Counted from the first letter of the stretch, positions 1 through 11,393 are shown. The stretch is 64,000 bases of DNA from Metaphire vulgaris (GCA_018105865.1 CM030834.1:8270668-8334667); one strand, 5' to 3'. Made by a program: numbers and translations. The notes: generated by a model not told the origin, from the sequence alone.

Positions 1-1671
1 CTTAACGACATGCATCCACGTACTAACTTCAACAGGAGTCCTCGCGAGCACCCCGGACTTAATCTCAGCGTTATCTCCTGAGCTCTTCTCTCGTCCGTTA
101 GCAGGCGCAGTCTCTCCTAGTTGCACACGTCTGCACTGAGGCGCCCTTACTTGATTCCTCGATGGAATCCTTTTGGGACCCTTCCGCACTTCACCAGTCT
201 TAAAATCCACTTCGCACTTATTCTCAATCAAAAACTCCATTCCTAACATTATCTCCTGCACCTCCTTTGAAACTAGGAATGTCACATCTTGCTTCCGACC
301 CTGACTAAATTCCATGCTTACAACTAATCGTCCTTCTAGCGTTATTTCACTTCCATTAGCCGCTAATAACTTCTGAGGCGCTTGTTCTAACTCTCTGTCT
401 CGTACTAACTCTGCGGGTATCAGATTTATCTCTGAACCGGTATCCACTAAGCATAGATGTTCTTGTCCATCTATGATACCTGTTATATACACTGAACTTC
501 CTGTGACCCTTCTTTTACCTGTCTGAGATAGAACGTTATAGTTTACTGTCTCTTTTGGTGATTCTCTACCTGACTTATTTCTACAGTTCCTTGCTACGTG
601 CCCACGCTTCTGGCACTTAAAACACTCGACCTTCCTGACTGTGGTGCTTTCTGTCTTCCGACACTCCTTTGCTAAATGCCCAACACTCTTGCACTTATAG
701 CACTGCACTTTGCTTTTCCAATTGAACTCAGGTCGATTCCTCTGACCGTTATCATCTATTGTCTTAGGCACTGTAATTGTCGCATCTCTAGTTGTTTGCA
801 CTCGATCTTTCGTCTGTCCGAGCACTTCACTCCCGGTCCTTAACAACTGTCTCTCCATATTAGCTTGCCATTTCTCTACGCTCAGCTTCTGTTCCGACAT
901 GAAGTCTGACACCTGTTTCATCAATTGCTCAGTCACACTATCCTCATTCGTGGCTCTAACCTGATGCTGATACTCTGAGTGCATTCTTGTACTTGCGGGC
1001 ACTTCCTCTGCTGCTCTCTTATAGCTTTCTAATCTTAATGCGACCCGATAAGTCTCATCCAACGACCGTGGCTCTCTTTCTCTTACTTTGAGCGAAAGCT
1101 CCTTATCCCACATAGCTTCCAGAAAAGCGTCTCTCGCCACTATCTCAGTCGTGTCATTTATCGGTCCAGGGAAAGCTAAAGCTACGAGCTTCCGTATATC
1201 GTGCAGCAACTCCGACAAGCTTTCTTTATACCCTTGCTTCCGGCACCGCAACTGCGTACGGAAAGTCTCTTGCTGCGCCTCCAATCCGTACCTTTGCCTT
1301 AATCTACTTATCAATTCCTTGTACGTCACGTCTTCTCTGGCACCAAAATCCCATAACAGTTGTGCTGGACCCTTTTCCAAAGCACACTGCAAAAAAGCTC
1401 CTTTATCCACGTCTGTCCACTCATTATACCTGGCACAGACCTCGAACTGACGTATGAACGTCTCCAACGGTATTGTACCGTCAAACTTATTTGGCTTCAT
1501 TGGCGTACGCTTTACAGCTTCACGCCATGATCCTAGTTCTTCCGCCCTTACTAATTCAAACCTCGGTGTAACTGCACTCCTATCCGGTGTTTGAGGCAGT
1601 TGTCTGCTCGTCCGTTTTGGACGCGCACCGGTGCTCACTAACCCTGATTCGAAGTTAACATCTTCCATCAT
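1..1671 (-). CDS. Ty3/gypsy retrotransposon gag-protease polyprotein (5' part, runs off the left edge)
   Basis: One frame stays open from the ATG at 1671 to position 1 on the minus strand (about 557 codons), so pol continues outside the window. Order seen: a gag/capsid-like region (WREAVKRTPMKPNKFDG, then LSELLHDIRKLVALAF); two CCHC zinc knuckles, CYKCKSVGHLAKEC near 702-661 and CFKCQKRGHVARNC near 632-591; then an aspartic protease with the active-site motif LVDTGSEINLI near 455-420. Gag packages the RNA and the protease matures the polyprotein (family knowledge). The order gag, zinc knuckles, protease in a single frame is usual for Metaviridae. The same frame upstream, after one TAA codon, holds 1717-1944, so the true start may be 1944. 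Confidence 0.9.
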   Translation of the reverse strand, partial: MMEDVNFESGLVSTGARPKRTSRQLPQTPDRSAVTPRFELVRAEELGSWREAVKRTPMKPNKFDGTIPLETFIRQFEVCARYNEWTDVDKGAFLQCALEKGPAQLLWDFGAREDVTYKELISRLRQRYGLEAQQETFRTQLRCRKQGYKESLSELLHDIRKLVALAFPGPINDTTEIVARDAFLEAMWDKELSLKVREREPRSLDETYRVALRLESYKRAAEEVPASTRMHSEYQHQVRATNEDSVTEQLMKQVSDFMSEQKLSVEKWQANMERQLLRTGSEVLGQTKDRVQTTRDATITVPKTIDDNGQRNRPEFNWKSKVQCYKCKSVGHLAKECRKTESTTVRKVECFKCQKRGHVARNCRNKSGRESPKETVNYNVLSQTGKRRVTGSSVYITGIIDGQEHLCLVDTGSEINLIPAELVRDRELEQAPQKLLAANGSEITLEGRLVVSMEFSQGRKQDVTFLVSKEVQEIMLGMEFLIENKCEVDFKTGEVRKGPKRIPSRNQVRAPQCRRVQLGETAPANGREKSSGDNAEIKSGVLARTPVEVSTWMHVVK

Positions 1672-1716
1672 CACCTTGACTGATTCTAGTTGGTCCCGAC
1701 TCAATGGAACCCTTCT

Positions 1717-1944
1717 TTATTGAGACAACGACTCAAGCCTTGCTTTACTGCGGGCACTTTCGGGTGCCCGACCTCGCCCGAATCCACGGAAACTATCCTC
1801 GTACGCGTTGTAATGGTCGATAGCCCGCCTACGGTGCTTTGCTTCTCCGGCACCTTTTCCTGACAGGACGACTGTCGCTATCTCTGTATCAAAGGTCGCG
1901 AGGTCTAACTCCATATCTACATCCGGTTGCATGGCTTCGGCCAT
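1717..1944 (-). pseudogene. N-terminal piece of the same gag frame, cut off by an in-frame TAA
   Basis: This 75-codon frame starts MAEAMQPDVDMELDLATFDT and ends at TAA (1717-1719). It lies in the same frame as the gag polyprotein downstream. Only 15 sense codons separate the TAA from the ATG at 1671, and they read on smoothly (RRVPLSRDQLESVKV). It begins about 220 bp downstream of the primer binding site, where gag should start. The simplest reading is one gag gene with a single nonsense mutation; a short separate leader ORF is the alternative. Confidence 0.6.
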
Positions 1945-2163
1945 TTTCTATACTTCCCTTAAGACTGGGTGCTTAAACGAGGTGCCCGGCACCTTGGTGC
2001 TTACACCACTCCCTTACAAGCACTCAACCTGATGTTGGTGCCCTGCGGTTGCTACTCAGGTCTATTCCACCTTCCAAGCCTAGACCTTACTCTACCCGGT
2101 GCGATTTACCCTTCTAATACCTTCTCTTACTCTGCTTGGTGCGCTTTGCCCTTATGCAGCCTA

Positions 2164-2180
2164 CCCCACTTCTGGTACCA
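2164..2180 (-). other. Primer binding site of the LTR retrotransposon, tRNA-Leu(UAA)-like
   Basis: On the minus strand the site reads TGGTACCAGAAGTGGGG, starting with the TGG complementary to a tRNA CCA end. It fits the 3' end of animal tRNA-Leu(UAA), whose acceptor stem begins ACCAG. It lies four bases inside the LTR end at 2185, the expected place. Confidence 0.75.
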
Positions 2181-2184
2181 ATTA

Positions 2185-3058
2185 TGTGGCGAACCGGGCC
2201 TATCGAGGTTCCTACGCCTCCTAACCTCAAGATGGCTCCGCCCGGTTCGGCGCACACGGGGTTATGACTCACTCTAAGGCACGTGGTCGTTCGTCTTAGC
2301 TTTTTTGGCTAAGATCTCAGGCTCTCTTACTACCACCTGTCGCTACGCGCACTTTACCTGCACTCCGTTCCTATATTCCACACTTAATCCCTCTCTCTAT
2401 GTATCCTCTTTCCTCTCCCTTAACTCTCCGTGCACCTTACTCCTCTCCGTGCACCTTACCTTTCACTGTGCACCTTACCTCTCCTCGTGCACCTTGCCTC
2501 TTACCGTGCACCTTACCTCTCACCGTGCACCTTACCTTTCTCCACACCTATCGCACTGCCCCTCTCGCAATGCACCTTCGCAATGCACTTCTCTCAATGC
2601 ACCTTCGCAATGCACCTCTCGCAATGCACCTCTCACCGTGCACTTAATCTCAAGGGTGCTTCCTTAATCTCAGGGTGCACTTTTCCTACGGGTGCATAGG
2701 GTGCATAGGGTGCATAGTGCACTATCCAAAACACATATACGCACCTTTCTTTTCTTTCTCACACGCCGCCTCGGCCATCGGTCCTGATCTGTGGCAGAAC
2801 CGGCTATTTATACGATTTCTGCCGCATGCACTCATCCTGCTAGCTCACACTCATCACCGCTCTCTAATTGCTGCGCGCCATTCACTAATCGTCTACCACT
2901 CAGCCTTACTGCTCTACTCGGTCAATCTATCATTATTATATTGGGCCTATCTACCTATGCGGGCGGCTACCTGTCAAAGGATTAAGCTCATGAATTATTA
3001 ATGGCTCACTTGCGTCTATTGCTACTAAGGGTTCTACGCTATTATCTAAATTCGCACA
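2185..3058 (-). mobile_element. 5' LTR of the Ty3/gypsy element
   Basis: The LTR is bounded on the plus strand by TGTGGCGAA (2185) and TTCGCACA (ending 3058). These form a short imperfect inverted repeat with the TG...CA ends typical of LTRs. The primer site lies next to the inner end. The outer end abuts the CAG/AGT microsatellite, so the element inserted at or beside that tract. The partner LTR is outside the window, so the borders cannot be confirmed by comparison. Confidence 0.7.
2410..2720. repeat. Tandem repeats inside the LTR (GTGCACCTTAC type)
   Basis: From about 2425 a degenerate unit of 19-20 bp centred on CGTGCACCTTACCTCT repeats about six times. It then passes into shorter CAATGCACCT-type units to about 2650, and ends with GGGTGCATA repeated three times near 2690-2715. 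All units share a GTGCAC/TGCACC core. Short ORFs across this stretch are by-products of the repeat. Confidence 0.8.
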
Positions 3059-3059
3059 C

Positions 3060-3553
<494 letters not shown>

Positions 3554-4022
3554 TTCAGTGCGGGTGATACCTCGTCAATTAAATGCAGTTTTCCGGTGCG
3601 GTAGAAGTTGCTGATCGAAACAAACGACTTCGGATGACGATCGAAGAAGAACTCCATCGTTTCTTCGTCCTCCTGGTACGTGTAATCGTCGCACAGTTCC
3701 AGGATGTCCTTGTGCGTTCGACAGAGGCTCAGTCTGCCGAGTCTCGACCGAGGATGCGATCCAGGGTCCGCCACGGCACCATGTGCCTCTCTCCGCCGAC
3801 GTTGATGATGGCGTAGACCGACAGGGCCCGTTGCCGGACCAGCGTTTCCGAGTCGACGGGAAAGGAAGCAAGGCGAGTCGGTCTCGACGAGAAAGTGCGG
3901 CTATCGGTTGCCCTTCGGTCGGGCCGCAAAGGCATGCCGCGCGGCGACCATCGATCGCTTCGCACTTCGGCGGAACCGGATTTTGGATCGATGATGCTCT
4001 GCGTTTCAAGTGCGGAAGTCAT
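3554..4022 (-). pseudogene. Kv2-like (Shab) potassium channel N-terminus and T1 domain, frameshifted and truncated
   Basis: Two overlapping minus-strand frames together give a voltage-gated K+ channel T1 tetramerisation domain. Frame one starts with ATG at 4022 and reads [21 protein letters not shown]. Frame two reads [20 protein letters not shown], then [10 protein letters not shown] and [13 protein letters not shown]. These match the Kv2 pattern (NVGG, WRTLDR, PRTRLG, FFDRHP, FYRTGRLH). Joining them needs one extra C near 3739. The T1 homology stops at LHLIDE (about 3571), where the trinucleotide tract begins; a weak GTATCA donor lies exactly there. T1 assembles channel subunits in the membrane. 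It is either a dead fragment or a real first exon with a sequence error. The channel pore is not in the window. Confidence 0.7.
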
Positions 4023-5320
4023 ATTGACAGCAACCTAGACACGTATTTTATCATCATAGTCTATCCTCTGTAGTATTCTCATCGCGGATAGGAAGAAGTT
4101 GTTGACAGCGTTCTGATCAACTTTTGGACCGATTAATGATATTTCTTGGTCAATTGGTCTCTGTCGTTGCCAGTGAGAGTGCATGCGGCGATATTTCATC
4201 TCGACGAAGTAAAACGCTCTCTCCGATTTCACCTTCTATGCACTTTTCCGAGTGTCGCAGCAAACGTTTTTCAAATACGAATGCAAGGCATGAAAACTTA
4301 GCCAAGATCGTATAATGTGAACATCGCACATCTGGAATTAGCGTATATAGAATCGCGTATTCACAGTTTGAACTTATACGGTCAAGGCTTTGCATTCTCA
4401 GTAACACTCTCCACTACTTTTCATGCGTTTAGAATAATTATTCTCGCCCACCACATCCGACGCCTTCATCTGCAGAAGAGAAAGAACATTGGTCTGGCGA
4501 CTGCCCGGACAGGCAACAGGCACAACGATGAGTTATCCATCGACATCGTAGAAGCACAAGACGAGCGCGCCGCGCACACGCTCCCCCCTGCGTGCGCCCG
4601 TCGAGTTCCGTTTCGCCTTAGCGCGGCGACCGCCGGAATCCATATATAAACTGAACGTGTGCGGAAGACGTAAACGACGACGACGACGGCTGCCGCCGCC
4701 GCCGCGACGTAGTCTAGCGGCTGCAAGCGGCAGTCGCGGTCGTCTCTTGTGCGTCTTCTTCTTCTCCTCCTCCTCCTCCTCCTCCGCCTCCTGCAATCGC
4801 AGACGGACGTCGGCCGGTGCTGCAGTCAACCGCGCAACCGGCACGCCGCCGCCGCCGTCGCCGCCGCCGCCGCCAGAGCGACCGCCGCAAAGACGGCAGC
4901 TGCATTGGGAAACCGACTCGGATTGCGGCGGCCTCTTCGTCTCGTGTCCAGCATTAAATCCCGAAAGAAATTCTACTCTATTTGAATCCCGTCGGCGAGA
5001 CCGCCTTTGATATAGAAACATCGCCCGGGGACAAGGATGGCTGGCGGCAGGGATTGTACGGGACGGCTTCGTCTCCTGGATTTCCAGGAGATCTCCTGGA
5101 TTAAAGCGTCATTTTCTGGCTTTCTACGGTGATCTTCTGAGCCTGAGATCATCCGTTTAATGGATGATTTCCGGAAAACTTGGGAACATAGTCAAATTAT
5201 CCTACCATAGCTACATTTTGAATCGTGTAAATATTTTTGTAGTAGTCTCCTCGATTTCTAGAACTGCTCGCGATAATAGTCATCGTATAACGTCTAATTC
5301 CATTCCTTAAAAGGACATAA
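4023..5320. other. Intergenic, with a GC-rich block and TATA-like element; possible promoter of the Kv-like exon
   Basis: Between 4560 and 4960 the sequence turns rich in CGN, CCG and TCC repeats. A TATATAA-like element (CCATATATAAAC, about 4639-4650) lies at its left side and can be read on both strands. It is about 620 bp upstream of the Kv-like start. The long ORFs here encode only Arg/Gly/Pro runs and show no domain. Positions 4023-4560 and 4960-5320 show no recognisable gene. Confidence 0.35.
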
Positions 5321-5327
5321 TAATAAC

Positions 5328-5393
<66 letters not shown>
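5319..5393. repeat. (AAT)n microsatellite, tail of a LINE 3' end
   Basis: An AAT/ATA run directly follows, on the minus strand, the LINE 3' end at 5394-5480. It is therefore probably that element's tail rather than an independent microsatellite. Confidence 0.8.
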
Positions 5394-5394
<1 letters not shown>

Positions 5395-5480
5395 CACTTC
5401 TATAGCACCAGTTCTAATACCTAAGGGTATCAATCTATGGTACTTCAAATCCATCCGCAAAAGAGAATGGCCATAAACGC
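5394..5480 (-). mobile_element. LINE/retroposon 3' end fragment
   Basis: On the minus strand it reads TTTGCGGATGGATTTGAAGT, then a GGTGCTATAGAAGTGCA terminus and a (TTA)n tail. The same block recurs at 7195-7330, 48740-49065 and 53040-53110. Confidence 0.7.
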
Positions 5481-5742
5481 TGGCGATTAGGCGATACATT
5501 CAGCGGCCGACGAACGACAAATCTTTGAAGGGCCACTGGGAACTAGGACGTGCGTTGAATAGACTCCGCTTCTTTATTTTTATTCAAGTCTATTAGAGCA
5601 GATCTACATGTAACGTCTTCTAAAACACTTCCCCAAAAACGAAAACATTGTGAGACAAGTCTCTGACGAAAACAACTCATTCAGGAATAGCGCTTTTAAA
5701 AGTAAATCTTTGAGATGTCCCTGTCCTCGCGCTCACGCACAC

Positions 5743-5971
5743 CAGCGATGTCCATGGGTTGGATTAACCCATGGATTGGGTTGGGTCAGATTTTTCTATA
5801 GTTATGGTTGGTTGGGTTAAGTTGGGTCAGGAAATAAGTCATGGTTTATGAAAAATGTAATGCATTACGGTGGGTTGGGTCAAGTAACCCTATTGCCAAC
5901 ATGGGTTAGGCTGTGTTGTGTTGGAGATTCGATGGGTTGGGTTCTAAAACATGGACCCATGGACATCTCTG
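5743..5971. mobile_element. hAT-type MITE with GGGTTGGGT subterminal repeats
   Basis: The ends are CAGCGATGTCCATGGGT and, inverted, CAGAGATGTCCATGGGT. The flanks ACGCACAC (5735-5742) and ACACACAC (5972-5979) form a 7/8 target duplication. The interior repeats GGGTTGGGT several times. There is no transposase. Confidence 0.75.
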
Positions 5972-6119
5972 ACACACACACACACCATCTTATAGAAACT
6001 GATTTACACGCAAACTGTCCTTTACTGTTAACTTTGGCATTAGTGCAATGTTGCGCAAATATATTTGCATGTTTGCAGGAAGTCAGTGATTTATGCGTTC
6101 GTATAGTCACTAAAACCCC

Positions 6120-6335
6120 TCAGAAACCCCTAAGGCCGACTCAGCCTTCATTCGCTAAAGGGCGGTGGTAACTGAATAGCAGCTGTGGCTGCGAAGGTAA
6201 AACGCGGGTCTAGAGAAAGCAATGGCAAACTACTCTAGATTAATGGCTTTAGCCACCTGCGTCGCTGCTTGCCTGTCACCGGAGATCAGCGCCGGGCCCG
6301 AAGCTCGAAATCGAGTATGGGCGAACCTTTACCTT
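6120..6335 (+). mobile_element. SINE, 5'-truncated copy
   Basis: It shares with the fuller copies at 21143 and 34745 the blocks CCCTAAGGCCGACTCAGCCTT, GGCGGTGGTAA and GGAGATCAGCGCCG. The tRNA-like head is missing. Confidence 0.6.
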
Positions 6336-7190
6336 TTTATAGTCACTATAGTGTATTGATAAATATAAAGTGTAATGTAATGTAAAGGATAGCGAAACAA
6401 AATAATAAGTGTCACAAAGGCAGGGAGAAGATAGAAATCTGATGAAAGAAATCGCCAGGAGAAAACTTCAATATGCTGGACAATCATGCGAGGATCTAGC
6501 ACAGAGCACACTTTGAATAACCTAGAAGGAAATGCGAAAGAATGACATCATCAGGAAGATAAGGAAGACGAAGACAAGTTGATGTTAAAGGATTAGAAGG
6601 ATATTTTAAACTGTGAAGAAATTAAAAATATTGCTGAAGATCGAAACAAATGCATGGAGACAAACCCTAACCTTCAACCAATGTTTTATCCAGACTCCAG
6701 GCCTTGGGGGGATTGAGGCCTTGAGGGGGACGTAGGGGAAAATACTCAGTTTAATGCAAAATTTTTGTAAGTGTTGTTTTTTTTTTGGGGGGGGAATGTT
6801 GAGGCTTTGGAGGAATCTCTCCCTTAACAGCCCTAGATAAAACACTGCGGTCAACCTTCGAACTGAAGACGGCATGTCATTTATACAGTATAGCTATACT
6901 CTGCCAAAACTATTTATTAGTAGGCCCATTGTAAACGTCTGAATTGGACGCAGCGCAGCACTGTACAGTGCAGCCATATTGCCAACATTTTTCGTAAATA
7001 ACTAGCAACGACCCTAGTTGAGTTGTTTTCAAGTAGAATAAGAAACTAGTAAAGTAATTAGTTTTTTGCAGTAACTAGTAACCGTAACCGGTTAGTTTAT
7101 AAAGTAAAGCACTCACTGCTACTATTCAACTATTGCTGCTACCAATATTACTACTATCGGTAGAATAGAATTAATAATATAATATTATGC
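6336..7190. other. No gene; decayed repeat DNA
   Basis: No domain-bearing ORF is seen. At about 6950-7090 several TAACTAGTAAC-like words suggest the subterminal repeats of another decayed hAT element, but I could not find its ends. Confidence 0.4.
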
Positions 7191-7194
7191 TATT

Positions 7195-7330
7195 CTACAG
7201 TATAGCACAAGGTTTAATACTCAAGGTATCAATCGATGGTAGACCCACTTCAAATCCATCCGCAAAAGACCAGGTCATTCCAGAGATCAGGCGGCGACGA
7301 AAGGCTGTGGAACCCGCATCATAATTATTC
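7195..7330 (-). mobile_element. LINE 3' end fragment
   Basis: It matches the 5394-5480 and 48740-49065 fragments (TTTGCGGATGGATTTGAAGT, then a decayed GTGCTATA terminus). From 7331 to 7930 I see no supported gene. Confidence 0.55.
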
Positions 7331-7941
7331 CGAGACCGTGAGAGAGATCGAAGGTCCTGATATCGAGTGGCTCTCCTACGAGCGCTGAGCCAATGGAACG
7401 ACCTTTGCCTAACCTTCTCGACGTGCGTAACCAAATGATGTCAGAAGAGCGTTTTGGTAAATGCGATTCGAACGCCGCGGAGGCAAAGGGAAGGGAAGGG
7501 GCGTTTTTCGGCGCCTTGAACGAATTCGAATGCGCCAGTCGAAGACTACAGTGATTCAATTATAGTTGGATCTTGAAATTATCGGACATCTGCGAATTGC
7601 AGACGACCAGAATTCTCAGTGGCGTCGGCAAAAGGGAGGCGCTTGGACGATGCTCAAGTTTGATGTTTTAAAGAAAGATTCCATATTCCTTTGAATGGCG
7701 ATCGTAAATGTAGCCTATACAGTGCCACACCATAATTATGCACCAAATGTCGTAGAAATGATATGAACATTGCTGTTGACTGACTTGTCTAAAGAATAAA
7801 TCGTTGACCATCGCTGTCTGCCACTGCTGCATTTTTGTAAGTCACAAAATAGACTTCATGCGGACTACTGTAGACTTGACATCCGTTGACAGAGACAGAG
7901 GAAGGCATTGGCAACCGACTGTAAGTCCAATACTCCTAACC

Positions 7942-8781
7942 CAGTGATGGGCACGAATTTTTATCCGAGGGCCGCAAAAGTGTCCGTGACGCAAACCGAG
8001 GGCCGCACAATTTTTTCGGCATTTAGAATATTAAATTTTCAAGTATAGTCTCCAAAACGACTCTAACATAACGTATTAATTATATACTGTTAAGTAAAAG
8101 TAATATGGATCGGAAACATGGACTCTAAGAAAAGAGGAAATAAGACTAAAGGCCTTTGAAGTGTGGATATGGAGAAAAATGGAGATCAGCTGGACAGAAC
8201 ATAAGACAAACGACTCAACGAGGAAGTGCTGAAACAGGTGGAGGAAAGGAAAGAGATGATCAACACAATAAGAAAAAGACAAAAGACCTGGATGGGACAT
8301 ATAGTGAGAGGAGACTCACTCCTAAGGGAAATAATAGAAGGACATCTAGAGGGGAAAAAGACCAAAGGAAGACCACGAGAGATGCTACTTGACCGGATGA
8401 TGGAAAAGGACTATAAAGACCTAAAGGAGACAGCTATGAACAGGAATGAATGGCGAAATTGTAATACAAAACCTGCCTAAGGGCAGAATACTACGAAGAA
8501 GAAGAAGTAAAAGTAAAAGTAAATAAATTAATAAGCCAAGACTGTCAAATCGAAGAAAAGTTAGTAAATATTAAAAGCATGATTTCTAGTTAACGATCAA
8601 GTGCCAAAGTGTAATTCCAATTTGAATGCTGAATTTTTCACTGAGGCGTTGTCAAATGTTTCAAATGTTTCATAAGTTTTAGAGGGCCGCACATTGATGC
8701 AATATTTTTCGATGTCGGGGGCCGCACAAAATGGCTTCGAGGGCCGCATTCGGCCCGCGGGCCGCACTTTTCCCATCCCTG
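7942..8781 (+). mobile_element. hAT element, copy 1, carrying a LINE fragment
   Basis: The ends are CAGTGATGGGCACG and, inverted, CAGGGATGGGAAAAG. They are flanked by a perfect 8-bp duplication TCCTAACC (7934-7941 and 8782-8789). GGGCCGC words cluster inside both ends. The middle (about 8100-8515) is a 5'-truncated RTE-like LINE fragment with an AAG/AAAGT tail. The same composite lies inverted at 14439-15280. Confidence 0.9.
8150..8480 (+). pseudogene. RTE-like reverse transcriptase C-terminus inside hAT copy 1, broken
   Basis: Fragments in two frames read FEVWIWRKMEISWTEH, then KRQKTWMGHIVRGDSLLREI and GKKTKGRPREML. This is the usual end of RTE-type non-LTR polyproteins. Frameshifts near 8210-8225 break it, whereas the copy at 14746-15066 is continuous. 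Confidence 0.75.
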
Positions 8782-8828
8782 TCCTAACCCATCTGAAGAT
8801 ACGTTGAGGCATCTCTAAATCCAGCAGA

Positions 8829-8938
8829 AGATGGCAGAGTGGGTTACGCGCTGGAGCGGTAGGCGGACGGGGCGAAGTTCAAGCCCCGTTAGCGCCCCTA
8901 GTGGCTTTAAAAACAGGAAGTAATACCTCCTAAGCCAC
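8829..8938 (+). mobile_element. tRNA-derived SINE head
   Basis: A box-A-like TGGCAGAGTGGGTTACGC and a box-B-like AAGTTCAAGCCCC are spaced as in a Pol III promoter. They are followed by a body that resembles no other copy here. 8939-9164 shows no supported gene. Confidence 0.5.
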
Positions 8939-9164
8939 TTTAAATCACGCTATGGTTATGGTCATATCTCTAACATGTGTAACCATTTTTCTTCTTTTCT
9001 TCGATGACGAGAGTAAAAGGTCTGTTTACTTAAATGACCTTGATTATTTTAAAATTCAGCCAATGACCTACTTTACTGGCTACAATGTCGGTCTTCGGGC
9101 AGTGTTCCATTTTCCAGGTGATTTGGGAGTTCTAAACTGTCCCCTACTGATTGAGGCAGATACC

Positions 9165-9637
9165 CAGTGGCGGTTCCACATGGGGGCCCGGCGGGACTCG
9201 TGCCCTATCGAATGCCTGGTCCTCAGTGGCCCCCTGTTGGGACCATATAGTAAAAAAAGTAAAGTCCTTCCCGAGCACTCAAGGCTAGCCTTAAGGCTCA
9301 TAGGACGGCGCTGATCTCCGTTACCAAGGCCCTCAGCCAGGCGACTGGTGCAAGGTTACGTGATACGGGGCCAGTGTTATCATGCAACACGCCCGTTTAC
9401 TTCGCGGATTAATCCGCTACTCATTTGCCATCGCCATCTGGCGAAAGAAGGCTGAGTCGACCTTAGGGCTCCCGCGGGAGTTGAACCCGCGACCTGCTGC
9501 TCCATTGTCCATTGTCCATTGTCCATTGTTGGGACCATATACTAACTACTATATACCTATCAACAAATGGTTGGCCCCATGCTTAGAGGTTGCCACGTCA
9601 ACGACCCCCCGCTTGCCAAATCCTGGAGCCGCCACTG
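9165..9637. mobile_element. hAT-type MITE (CAGTGGCGG family), interrupted by a SINE
   Basis: The ends are CAGTGGCGGTTCCA and, inverted, CAGTGGCGGCTCCAGGATTT. The flanks CAGATACC and CCGATACC form a 7/8 duplication. The family recurs at 40920-41436 and 42922-43125. The SINE at 9250-9526 splits it. Confidence 0.8.
9250..9526 (-). mobile_element. tRNA-derived SINE inserted into the MITE
   Basis: The minus strand carries box B (GCGGGTTCAACTCCCGC), then the body blocks shared with the 34745 copy and a GGAAGGACTTTACTTTTT tail. It is flanked by a 15-bp duplication TGTTGGGACCATATA (9235-9249 and 9527-9541). The 5' end is extended by ATTGTCC repeats, and box A is missing. Confidence 0.85.
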
Positions 9638-9971
9638 CCGATACCCCTACTCCCAGTGTGGTTAAAGCTTTTGGTTACAAAAGTAAGATTTCCCGCTGGA
9701 AATATAACTTTTTCTGGGTGGGTGGGAGTTGTCCCACTCCCCCACTGCTTTTATAAAATATCGAACATCTTCGCGTTAATTTTTCTGCATTCAGTATCAA
9801 CAATGTTTTGCATCAGCAGAGGAACAGCCTATCGTCAGCGTATCATTGAATCCTAGAAAATATCGCATCACTTGCATGAATAACAATTTTTTACGCTCTG
9901 CTTTTAAAAAGCAGTGGCCGTAAGACGTAAACGTGCGCAAACAGTAAACAGCAACCATTGAGAATTGTGCG

Positions 9972-9972
9972 T

Positions 9973-10018
<46 letters not shown>
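9972..10018. repeat. (AGC)n microsatellite
   Basis: About fifteen uninterrupted AGC units. The surrounding stretch 9638-10478 holds no recognised gene. Confidence 0.95.
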
Positions 10019-10019
<1 letters not shown>

Positions 10020-10486
10020 ATACAGTCTCGTGTCTAATTTTGACAAATGAGCCATCTTATTTCCTAACCTGCCTGTCAAGAAAGATTGATTACTTCGAAA
10101 AAACGCTACAAAATTTATAGTTCACGAGCGCACTCAAATGCACGACGACAGACCACGCCCGAATCAGTAGGAGTGACATATCTGGCATGATTGATTGATT
10201 GATTGCGAGCCTGTTACGTTCCACCGATATGATGCATAGGCTATGTGTATAAACCTCTGAACAACAAATAGGATTCTAGCGTCTAGCCATAATCTACCAT
10301 TTTGCATTGCGTTAAAACCGCCTCGTTCTTCAAGAGGCGATCGCGTCTATCCCATAGCAATTTTCATCAAATCACTTGATGAATCGCCACAATTTTGCAT
10401 ACGCAGTGTCTGCACACAGGGGCGTATACAGATCAGGGGGATTGCGGAGGACGGTCTCGCCCTATAACTAGTGAAGGGGTATATAC

Positions 10487-11393
10487 TAGGGATGTGCGGG
10501 TATACCCGTACCCGCGGGTATACCCTACCCGTACCCGTACCCGCGGGTACGGGTAGGGTAGGGTACACATTTTACGGGTACGGGTCGGGTACGGGTACAG
10601 CGCTACGGGTACGGGTATAGCGGCTACGGGTACGGGTATACCCGTTTTACCCGAAAAGTTATATTTTCATTTCTCACTACTATAGCAAACTAGCAATGCA
10701 ATAATAGAAAAATAATATTGAGTAAAGTGTATTAGTATAACTTGTACATCGCGTTCAGTTTGTCAGACAGCATGCATTTTACTTACTGAAAACATAAAGG
10801 AAAAACAGATGACGTAATCTGACATCTTCAGTAATAAATCTATAATGGCGTCCTCTGACTCATCCAAGGACTCTTTGACCGAGAAAGTTCTTCTGGTAAA
10901 GTTTTGTGGTTTAACTTGAGCTCTAATGCCTGCTCATAGATAAATGATATCTACTAAATATTTTAAACAAGCCCATTCATGTCGGCTTAAGCTAGCTGAC
11001 TGATTATCCTGATTCCTAAGTACTAGATCTGTCCTAATCTAAACATGCGTGCTATTTACAATGAATAGTTATCCCAATTTCGTAGCCCCAATAAGCCCAA
11101 TTTCACTGTTGCCTCTCTATAGTCTCTAGGAACGGATACGGGTTCACGGGTCCATGTACAGGTCCTTGTAGTACTTGTACCCGTAAACGCACCCGCGGGT
11201 ACGGGTCCAAAATTCCAAATCCAAAAAACTCCAAATTCCAAGCAAAGTCGGGTACGGGTACGGGTACGGGTACACAGCTTACGGGTACGGGTAGGGTAGG
11301 GTATAGCGCTAGCGGGTACGGGTAGGGTAGGGTAAAAAAGTTTTTCCACGGGTACGGGTAGGGTATGCATTTTGCTGTACCCGCACATCTCTA
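10487..11393. mobile_element. hAT-type element with CGGGTA subterminal repeats
   Basis: The ends are TAGGGATGTGCGGGTA and, inverted, TAGAGATGTGCGGGTA. They are flanked by a perfect 8-bp duplication GTATATAC (10479-10486 and 11394-11401). Both termini are packed with CGGGTA/TACCCG units over roughly 150-250 bp. The AT-rich middle encodes nothing recognisable. Confidence 0.88.

Noticed and set aside
1088..1450. Plus-strand ORF of 120 codons
   Set aside because: Antisense shadow of the gag frame, with no domain of its own.
4533..5021. 162-codon minus-strand ORF rich in Arg, Gly and Glu
   Set aside because: It comes from the GC-rich trinucleotide composition; the opposite strand gives equally long low-complexity frames.
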